From assembly GCF_903915725.1 (NCBI RefSeq), contig NZ_CAIWTY010000097.1:53959-117958 (forward strand): a stretch of 64,000 nt of DNA. The letters are read 5' to 3'. Of the stretch, positions 43,988 to 52,400 are shown one piece after another (the stretch's first letter is position 1; the number at the start of each line of letters is the position of its first letter). A model generated the notes under the pieces. It was given only the letters and a program-made list of their open reading frames with translations. It ran no database searches and was not told the DNA's origin. The stretch comes from an uncultured Rhodopila sp. (GTDB lineage Bacteria; Pseudomonadota; Alphaproteobacteria; Acetobacterales; Acetobacteraceae). A program made the translations under genes and the position numbers.

Positions 43988-46900
43988 ATGAGCGCACAAA
44001 CAGCGCAACGCCGGAACCTGTCGCGCATCGTGGTGGCCAACCGCGGCGAGGCGGCGGTGCGCTTCATGCGCGCCGCGCGCACATGGTCCAGTCAGCACAA
44101 CGCGCCGCTCGAGACCATCGCGCTCTACACCCGGGCCGACGAGGGCGCGCGGTTCGTGCGCATGGCATCGCGCGCGATCTGCATCGGCGAGGCCTTCGTG
44201 CCCGACGCCGATGGGCGGTCCCGCAGCGCCTACCTCGACATCGACCGCATCGTCGGTTTGGCCCGCGAGGCGGGGGCGGACGGGATTTGGCCCGGCTGGG
44301 GCTTCGCCTCGGAAAAGCCCGAGTTGCCGGACGCCTGCGAGGCCGCGGGCCTCACTTTCCTCGGACCGCCGGCCAGCGCCATGCGGGCGCTCGGCGACAA
44401 GATCGCCGCCAAGCGGCTGGCGGAATCCTGCGATGTCCCGGTCAGCGCCTGGTCCGGCGGGCCGGTCGACGCGGCGGCGGCGCAGGCGTGGGCGGAGCGC
44501 ATCGGCTACCCGGTGCTGCTCAAGGCGACCGCGGGCGGCGGCGGCCGCGGCATCCGCCGCGTCTATGGGCCCGAGGAGATCGCCGGCGCATTCCAGTCCG
44601 CCTCCGCCGAGGCGGCGGCGGCATTCGGCGATCCCTCGATCTTCGTCGAAGCCCTGATCTCCGAGGCGCGCCATATCGAAGTGCAGGTGCTCGCCGATGG
44701 GCATGGCGGCGTGTGGGCCATCGGCACGCGCGACTGTTCGATGCAGCGGCGCCAGCAGAAAGTGCTGGAGGAAGCGCCGGCGCCGGGCCTGGCGCCCGAG
44801 GTCGAGCAGGCGCTGTGCGAGGCCGCGGTGCGGCTGGCCCGCGCCTGCGGCTATGTCAGCGCCGGCACCGCAGAGTTCCTGCTGCTGCCGGACGGGCGCA
44901 CCTTCTACTTCCTCGAGATGAACACGCGCCTGCAGGTCGAGCACACCGTCACCGAGGAGGTGTACGGCCTCGACCTGGTGGGCTTGCAGATCGACATTGC
45001 CCGCGGCTTGCCGCTGCCCGCCGCCGCGCCGCCCGCGCCGCGCGGCGTGGCGATCGAGGCGCGGCTGAACGCCGAGGATCCCGATCAGGGCTTCGCGCCA
45101 AGGGCCGGGCGGCTGCTGCGTTTCAAGCCGCCGCAGGGCCCGGGAATACGGATCGACTCCGGCTACTCCGCCAACAGCGCAGTGCCGACCGCGTTCGACT
45201 CCATGCTTGCCAAGGTCATCGCGCATGGCGCCACACGGGAACGCGCGCTCGCGCTGATGGAAGCCGGGCTTCAGGACAGCATCGTCGTGCTCGATTCCGG
45301 CCTGACCAACCGCGCTCTGCTGCTGGAACTGGTCGGGCAAAGCGCGTTCCGCGACGGCCCGGTGACGACCGTCTGGCTCGATCGCTACCTGATCGATCGT
45401 CCTTCCCCCGCGCAGCGGCCAAATCTGGCGATGGCGCTCGCCACCGCGGCGATCATGGACTACCTGCGCACTCGTTACGGCCAAGTTGCGAACTTCATCG
45501 AGGAGACGCAGCGCGGCCTGCCGCGCAACATCCCGGAACAGGGACCGGTGACGCTGCCCTACGAACTCGACGGTCGGCCGGTGCAGATGGAGGTCGCCAC
45601 CATCGGCCCGCAGGAGAAGCTGCTGCGCAGCGGCGACTGGCAGGCGCTGATGCGGGTCGAGCAGGCGGACGACTGGACATTGTATCTGGAGATGGACGGC
45701 CGCCGCCACGCAGCGATCTGCTGCGCGACCCCGGCCGAGGTGCAGGTCGAGCTGGACGGGGTGGCGCACCGCTTTCGCCGCGTCTCCGACGGCCGCGTGC
45801 GCGCCATGCTGCCGGCGGCTGTTGCGCAGGTGCACGTCCAGCCGGGCGATCAGGTCTCCGCCGGCGACCGTCTGATCACCCTCGAGGCAATGAAGATGGA
45901 AACCACCATCACCTCGTCGCTGTCCGGCACGGTCAGGTCGGTGCTTGTCCGGCCGGCCGCGCTGGTGGCGGCCGGCGACGTCATGGTGGAAATCGACGTA
46001 AGCGAGCAGGCGGCGCCGGGCCAGGCCGGATCGCCGCTGTTGCCGCCGCGGCAGGAGCCGCCACTCGATCCGCTGCGGGTGATCGAGGCGCGGCTGCTCG
46101 GCTTCGATGTGACCGCCGAGCAGGTCGATCAGGCGCTGGCCGCGTTGGAGACCGACAGTTCCGTCAGCCGCTCCCGCCTGATGGCGCTGCTGCGCGCCGC
46201 GGTGGTGCAGGAGCAGGTGTTCAAGAGCGGACAATACGACGACGCGATGAACGATGCGCGCGAAAGCAGCCTCGAGCAGCTCACGTGGTTCGTGCATCAC
46301 CGCCGCCTCGATGAGCAACGCCTGTCGGCGCGCATGATTCGCCGGCTTGGCCGCTTTCTCGACCTGCACGACATCAAGGACGCGAGCGATCCCCGCGTCG
46401 GCTACGCGTTGATGCGTCTGTTCCAGGCGCGCGCGGCGGGGGGCTCGCCGAGCCGACTTCTGCTGGATCTGTTGCATGCGCTGGCCCGCACGCGCGACGG
46501 GCAGGACGCGGCCGGCCCGGTCGAGCAGCGGGTGATCTTCGAGAAACTGGCCAACGAGGCGCTGCAGCGCGGCGACCGCCGGGTGGCGACCGCGGCGTGG
46601 AACCTGATCCATCGCTGGCACGACCTGCCGGCGCAGCAGGCCAGGACGGCAGCCGACGTGGCGCAGGCCGGGACGATGTGGCAGCGCCTGCCGGAGCAGC
46701 CGCCGGAACCGGCGCTGAGCGCGATGCCGCTGGCTATCCTGGTCAGAACGCTGCCGTTCTCGGCGGCTTCGGGCAATGAGCGGATCGCGGTCGTCATGGC
46801 GCGCATCTACGGCGATGTGGCGTTCATCGACTCGGCGCCGCTGTTGGGCCGCATCCCTTGCAGGACCGCGCGGCTGGCCAACGGCACGTTGGTCGCGGGG

Positions 46901-49426
46901 CTGCTGGTGTCCGAGCCAGACGATCTGGCACCTGTGCTGGCGGCGCTGCCGCCGGAGACGGAAGCCGACCTGTTGCTTGGCTTCTCGCCGTCGCCGCAGA
47001 TGCTGTCGCAGGCGGCGCTGCATCCGCGGGCGCGCTGGACCGCGCTGTGGGCGGAAGACGACGCGATGCGCGGCACTACTTGGCTTCCCGCTGGGCTACC
47101 CGAGGGCGGCGCGATGGCCGAACAGGTGCTGCTGCGCGACCTGCATCCCGCGGGACCGATCGCGCGCGAGCTGGCGCGCTATCGGGCGTTCGTGCTGAGC
47201 CGCGAGCCGGCGCCGGCGGGCGTGGTGCTGCTGCGCGCCACCGCCGGACGGGATGAGCGTTTGCTCGCCTTCGCCGAGGTGGAGGCGTTCGATCCGGTCA
47301 TCGACGGCCATTTCGTTCGTGTGCCGGTATTCGAGACCGCCTTCCTGGAAGCCGCGCAGGCGATGCGCGACGTGCTGCGCGCGGCGGGCGGTCGCGTGCC
47401 CGCGATGAACCGCATCGCCCTGTTCATCCGGCCGCCGGTTCACCTGACCCGGGGGCAATTGCAGGCGTTGGCGCAGCGGCTCGCGCCGGCCAGCCTCGAC
47501 CTTGGGCTGGAGACCGCGTCGCTCATCGGCTGTTTCACCTTCGGCGGGGACGGCGCGGCGCGGGAGCAGGTGGTCGAATGGCGCGACGTCATGGCGCTCG
47601 GCCCCCGCCTGGAGATCGGGGCGCCAGCCGATCGGCCGGTGCCGACGCGCTCGACCTATGAGCAGAAGGTGCTCGCGGCACGCCGCTACGGCCTGTTCCA
47701 TCCCTACGAGGTGGTCAGCTGGCTCATCGCGCCCCGCATCGAGGGCATAGAGCGCGGCCGTTTCGAGGAGCTCGATCTCGACGGTCCGGCCGGCGGCCGG
47801 TTGGCGCCGGTGCGCGACCGCGCCTGGGGCGAGAACCCGGCCGGCGTCGTGCTGGGCCTGATCACCAACTGGTCGGCGCGCTTCCCCGACGGCTTCACCC
47901 GCATGCTCATCATCGGCGACGCGACGATGGAGATGGGCTCGCTGGGCGAGGCGGAGTGCCGCCGGATCGTCGCCGCGATCGATCTCGCGGAAGAGCGCGG
48001 GCTGCCGGTCGAATGGGTCGCGCTGTCGGCCGGCGCGCGCATCGCGCTGGATTCCGGCACCGAAAACCTCGACTGGACCGCCGCGGTCCTGCGGCGGATC
48101 GTGACCTTCACCGCCGCGGGCGGTGTGGTCAACGTCATCGTCGACGGGCCGTGCGTCGGGGCGCAGTCATACTGGAACGCCGAGGCGACGATGCTTATGC
48201 ATTGCCGCGGCGCGCTTGTCATGACACCGCGCGGCTACATGGTGCTGACCGGCAAGCGCGCGCTGGAGGTGTCGGGCTCGGTCGCGGCAGCGACCAACGA
48301 GGCCATCGGCGGCCTTGAGATCATGCTGGCCAACGGCGAAGCGCAGTATGCCGCCACCGATCTGCACGCGGCGTACCAGGTGCTCATGCGCCACTATGAC
48401 TACACCTACGTGCCGCCGGGCGATCCGCGCGCGCGGGCGGTGCTCAGCAGCGATCCGCCCGGCCGCGACATCTCCGTGTATCCCTACAATGGGCCGGGCG
48501 GCTTCGCCACGATCGGCGAAGTGGTTTCGGAGGCAACCAATCCCGGCCGCAAGAAGCCGTTTGCGATCCGCGAGGTGATCCGCGCGATCAGCGACCAGGA
48601 CGCGCCGCTGCTGGAGCGGTGGGCGGACATGGCGGGCGGCGAGACGACGGTCGCGATGCACGGCCAGATGAACGGACAGCCGGTCTGCTTCGTCGGCATC
48701 GAGTCCCAGCCGATCCCCCGCCGCCGGCCGGGGCCGCCCGACGGACCGGCGGTGTGGATGAGCGGGACGCTGTTTCCGAATTCCTCCCGCAAGGCCGCGC
48801 GGGCCATCCGCGCCGCCAGCGGGATCTCTCCGGTCGTGCTGGTGGCGAACCTGTCGGGCTTCGACGGATCGCCGGAGTCGATCCGCGAACGGCAACTGGA
48901 ATACGGCGCCGAGATCGGCAAGGCGGTGGTCGAATTCGACGGGCCAATCCTGTTCTGCGTCATCGCCCGCTATCACGGCGGCGCCTATGTCGTGTTCTCC
49001 CGCCGGCTGTCCGGCAGCCTGGAGTCGCTCGCCCTGGAGGGCAGCTATGCCAGCGTCATCGGCGGCGGCGCTGCGGCGGCGGTGGTGTTCACCCGGCTGG
49101 TTGCCGAGCGGGTCAACGCCCACCCGCGCGTTCGCGACGCCCGCGAGGCGCTCGGCCGGGTGCCAGACGATCAGCACCGTGCCGCGCAGGAGGCATACGA
49201 AGCCGTGCTGGCCGACGTGGAGGCCGAAATCCAGACCGCTTTCGCGCGCGAATTCGACTCGGTGCACAGCGTCTCGCGCGCGCTGCATGTTGGCTCTCTG
49301 CATGCCGTGCTGCCGGTCAGCGAGCTGCGCGCCGAGGTTTGCGGCCGGCTGCAAGACGCCGCCGGCGCGTCCGTCCCCCGGCCCCGCCAGCGCCGCATAG
49401 GCACCCACACCGGGACAGGAGCATGA
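43988..49426 (+). CDS. Single-chain acyl-CoA carboxylase (acetyl-/propionyl-CoA carboxylase), eukaryote-like layout
   Basis: 1812 residues. Biotin carboxylase: RIVVANRGEAAVRFMRAART near residue 16, the ATP-grasp loop KATAGGGGRGIRRVYG near 178 and FLEMNTRLQVEHTVTEEVYG near 308. A linker leads to the biotin carrier domain with the biotin lysine in LEAMKMETTITS near 638. A central region of about 500 residues without recognised motifs (700-1190) follows, then both carboxyltransferase halves: GLFHPYEVVSWLIAP near 1234, GSLGEAECRRIVAAIDLAEE near 1317 with a downstream ALSAGARIAL patch, and YNGPGGFATIGEVVSEATNP near 1500. This order (BC-BCCP-central-CT) is that of eukaryotic ACC; most bacteria have separate subunits. 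It should add HCO3- to acetyl-CoA to give malonyl-CoA, the first step of the 3-HP bi-cycle, and may also carboxylate propionyl-CoA. Its TGA overlaps the propionyl-CoA synthase ATG. The ribosome binding site is weak. Confidence 0.87.
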   Translation: MSAQTAQRRNLSRIVVANRGEAAVRFMRAARTWSSQHNAPLETIALYTRADEGARFVRMASRAICIGEAFVPDADGRSRSAYLDIDRIVGLAREAGADGIWPGWGFASEKPELPDACEAAGLTFLGPPASAMRALGDKIAAKRLAESCDVPVSAWSGGPVDAAAAQAWAERIGYPVLLKATAGGGGRGIRRVYGPEEIAGAFQSASAEAAAAFGDPSIFVEALISEARHIEVQVLADGHGGVWAIGTRDCSMQRRQQKVLEEAPAPGLAPEVEQALCEAAVRLARACGYVSAGTAEFLLLPDGRTFYFLEMNTRLQVEHTVTEEVYGLDLVGLQIDIARGLPLPAAAPPAPRGVAIEARLNAEDPDQGFAPRAGRLLRFKPPQGPGIRIDSGYSANSAVPTAFDSMLAKVIAHGATRERALALMEAGLQDSIVVLDSGLTNRALLLELVGQSAFRDGPVTTVWLDRYLIDRPSPAQRPNLAMALATAAIMDYLRTRYGQVANFIEETQRGLPRNIPEQGPVTLPYELDGRPVQMEVATIGPQEKLLRSGDWQALMRVEQADDWTLYLEMDGRRHAAICCATPAEVQVELDGVAHRFRRVSDGRVRAMLPAAVAQVHVQPGDQVSAGDRLITLEAMKMETTITSSLSGTVRSVLVRPAALVAAGDVMVEIDVSEQAAPGQAGSPLLPPRQEPPLDPLRVIEARLLGFDVTAEQVDQALAALETDSSVSRSRLMALLRAAVVQEQVFKSGQYDDAMNDARESSLEQLTWFVHHRRLDEQRLSARMIRRLGRFLDLHDIKDASDPRVGYALMRLFQARAAGGSPSRLLLDLLHALARTRDGQDAAGPVEQRVIFEKLANEALQRGDRRVATAAWNLIHRWHDLPAQQARTAADVAQAGTMWQRLPEQPPEPALSAMPLAILVRTLPFSAASGNERIAVVMARIYGDVAFIDSAPLLGRIPCRTARLANGTLVAGLLVSEPDDLAPVLAALPPETEADLLLGFSPSPQMLSQAALHPRARWTALWAEDDAMRGTTWLPAGLPEGGAMAEQVLLRDLHPAGPIARELARYRAFVLSREPAPAGVVLLRATAGRDERLLAFAEVEAFDPVIDGHFVRVPVFETAFLEAAQAMRDVLRAAGGRVPAMNRIALFIRPPVHLTRGQLQALAQRLAPASLDLGLETASLIGCFTFGGDGAAREQVVEWRDVMALGPRLEIGAPADRPVPTRSTYEQKVLAARRYGLFHPYEVVSWLIAPRIEGIERGRFEELDLDGPAGGRLAPVRDRAWGENPAGVVLGLITNWSARFPDGFTRMLIIGDATMEMGSLGEAECRRIVAAIDLAEERGLPVEWVALSAGARIALDSGTENLDWTAAVLRRIVTFTAAGGVVNVIVDGPCVGAQSYWNAEATMLMHCRGALVMTPRGYMVLTGKRALEVSGSVAAATNEAIGGLEIMLANGEAQYAATDLHAAYQVLMRHYDYTYVPPGDPRARAVLSSDPPGRDISVYPYNGPGGFATIGEVVSEATNPGRKKPFAIREVIRAISDQDAPLLERWADMAGGETTVAMHGQMNGQPVCFVGIESQPIPRRRPGPPDGPAVWMSGTLFPNSSRKAARAIRAASGISPVVLVANLSGFDGSPESIRERQLEYGAEIGKAVVEFDGPILFCVIARYHGGAYVVFSRRLSGSLESLALEGSYASVIGGGAAAAVVFTRLVAERVNAHPRVRDAREALGRVPDDQHRAAQEAYEAVLADVEAEIQTAFAREFDSVHSVSRALHVGSLHAVLPVSELRAEVCGRLQDAAGASVPRPRQRRIGTHTGTGA

Positions 49427-52400
49427 CCCACGTGAACGACATCTCCTTCGAGCAGGAGCGGACGCCGAGCCCGGTCCCGCCTGGCCAGCCGCGCGTCAAC
49501 CGTCTGGTCGACCATGCCGCGTGGACGGCTGCGCGCGAGGCGTGCCGGCGCGATCCCGGAGGCTTCCACGGCGCGATCGCGCGGCGGAACCTGCACTGGC
49601 TGGCGCCCGGCATCGGCCCGCATGGTGCCTGGATCACGTTCGACGAGGATCGCGGAGACTGGACCGGCTACGACGCCGCCACCGGCGCGCCGGTCGCCCC
49701 CGACCTGCCGGCGGACCATGAACCCTGGTCGCGCGCGTTCAACGGCGATGAGCCGCCGTTCTACCGCTGGTTCGAAGGCGGCCTGACGAACGCCTGCTTC
49801 AACGAGGTCGACCGGCACGTCCTGGCGGGTCACGGCGATGAGCCGGCCTTCTTCTTCGAAGGAGACCGTTGGGACCAGTCGCTCAACGGCGGCCAGGGCG
49901 GCCCGGTGGTGCACTACGCGATCAGCCGCCGCCGGCTGCTGTTCGAGGTGGCGCGCGCCACCCTGGCGCTGCAGTCGCTCGGCCTGGGTCGCGGCGACCG
50001 CATCGCGCTGAATATGCCGAACATCCCCGAACAGGTTTATTACACCGAGGCGGCCAAGCGCCTGGGGATCATCTACACGCCGGTGTTCGGCGGTTTTTCC
50101 GACAAGACGCTGTCGGACCGGATCCATGATTGCGGCGCCCGCGTGGTGGTCACCGCCGACGGTGGCTTTCGCAACGCGCAGATCGTGCCGTTCAAGGAAG
50201 TCTACACCGACGCCGCGCTGGACCGTTACCTCCCCGTCGAAACCGCGCTAGGCGCAATGCAAGGCCAGCTCGATGCGCTAGGCGTGCCGGCCGGTTCGGC
50301 CGAACTGATTGGCCGGCGCGCGGCCGAAGCAGTCGCCGGCGAAATCACCGTCGAGCGCAGCGACGTGATGCGCGGTGTCGGACGCGCGCTGGCCGAACTT
50401 ATCGGCAGAGGCGCGCTCGACGCCGAAGCGGCGAGCGGCATCCGCACCTCGATCGCCCGCGCGCTCGTCGCCGCGCCGCGGCGTGTCGAGGCGGTCGTGG
50501 TGGTGCGCCATACCGGCCAGTCCGACCTGTCGTGGCGGCCCGGGCGCGATTGCTGGAGTCACGAGCTGCTGGCCCGGGCAACCGGGACGATGCTGGCAGC
50601 GGCGCGGGAGGCCGGCTTCGCGGTCAATGACGAGGCGGCGCTGCTGGCGCTGCCGGACCGCGATTTCGTGCGCGCGGTGTGGGCAAGCACGAAGCCGGTG
50701 CCGCTCGACGCGGAATTTCCGCTTTTCATCATCTACACCTCGGGATCGACGGGCAAGCCGAAGGGCGTCGTGCATGTGCACGGCGGCTATCTCTCCGGCC
50801 TGGTCGAGACGATGCGCGTGTCGTTCGACGCGCGTCCCGGCGACGTCATGTACGTCGTCGCCGATCCGGGCTGGATCACCGGGCAGAGCTACATGATCGC
50901 CGCCGCGCTCGCCAGCCGGGTGACCAGCGTGCTGGGCGAGGGCGCGCCGCTGTTCCCGTCCGCCGGGCGTTTCGCCTCCATCATTTCCCGCTACGGCGTC
51001 AGCATCTTCAAGGCGGGGGTGACGTTCCTCAAGGCGGTGATGCAGGACCCGCAGAACGCCGCCGACGTCCGCGAGTACGATATGTCGTGCCTGCGCGTTG
51101 CCACGTTCTGCGCCGAACCGACCTCGCCGACGGTGCAGCAGTTCGCCATGCAACTGATGACGCCCTGGTACATCAACTCCTACTGGGCGACCGAGCACGG
51201 CGGGATCGCCTGGACGCATTTCTTCGGCAACGGCGACTTCCCGCTGCGCGCCGATGCGCACACCTATCCGTTGCCCTGGATCGAGGGCGACGTGTGGGTG
51301 GCCACCGGGCAGGCCGCTGACGGCCGCGCCGCGTGGCGGCGAGCGGAGCCGGGCGAGAAGGGCGAGATCGTCATCGCCGCACCCTACCCGTATCTTGCCC
51401 GCACGATCTGGGGCGATGCGGAAACCTTCGCCGTCGATGGCCCCGGGGTCGTCCGGGCCTGGTACGGCGACCGGCAGCGCTACGCGGCGACCTACTGGGA
51501 ACGCTGGTCCGGCGCCTGCGCCTACACCCAGGGCGATTTCGCGATCCGTCACGACGACGGCAGTTTCTCGCTGCACGGACGCAGCGACGACGTCATCAAC
51601 GTCTCCGGCCATCGGCTCGGCACCGAGGAAATCGAAGGCGCGATCCTGCGCGACCGTCAGGTCAACCCGGACTCGCCCGTGGGCAACGTCATCGTCGTCG
51701 GCGCGCCGCATCGCGAGTCTGGACTGACACCGCTCGCCTTCGTCCGGCCGGCGGCCGATCGGCATCTTGGCGCGGACGACCGCGGGCGGCTGGCCGAGCT
51801 GGTGCGCCAGGAGAAGGGCGCCACGGCGGTACCTTCGGAGTTCATCGAGGTTTCGCAGTTTCCCGAAACCCGCAGCGGCAAGTACATGCGCCGCATGGTG
51901 CGCGCGCTGGTCGACGGATCGCCCGTCGGCGACACTTCTACGCTGCGCAATCCGGACGCGCTGGACGAGATCGCGAAGGCGGTGCACGCCTGGGAGCAGC
52001 GCCAGCGGCTGAGCGGGGCGCAGCGGCGGTTCGAGAATTTCCGCTATTTCCGCATCCAGTACCACCCAGTCCGGCCTGGCCGTCAGGTGGCTGCGGTCAC
52101 GATCAGCAACCCGCCGGTCAACGCGCTGAACGAACGGGCGCTGGATGAACTGAACACAGTGGTCGATCACCTGGCGCGCCGCGACGACGTGGCCGCGGTG
52201 GTGTTCAGTGGCGAGGGCACAGGATCCTTCGTCGCCGGCGCCGACATCCGGCAACTGCTGGAAGACGTCCATGACGTTGAGCAGGCTTTACCGCTGCCCA
52301 ACAACGCCCATCTCGCCTTCCGCAAGATCGAGCGCATGGGCAAGCCGTGCATCGCGGCGGTCAACGGCGTGGCACTCGGCGGCGGCTGCGAGTTCGCGCT

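Noticed and set aside
43819..46314. 831-residue arginine/glycine-rich frame overlapping the carboxylase start
   Set aside because: Low-complexity translation typical of a wrong frame in high-GC DNA; the carboxylase frame carries all motifs.
43958..47023. 1021-residue minus-strand frame opposite the carboxylase
   Set aside because: Arg/His/Gln-rich shadow without any family signal. The same holds for long minus frames opposite pcs and mcr (50278-52272, 52846-54915, 54903-58502).
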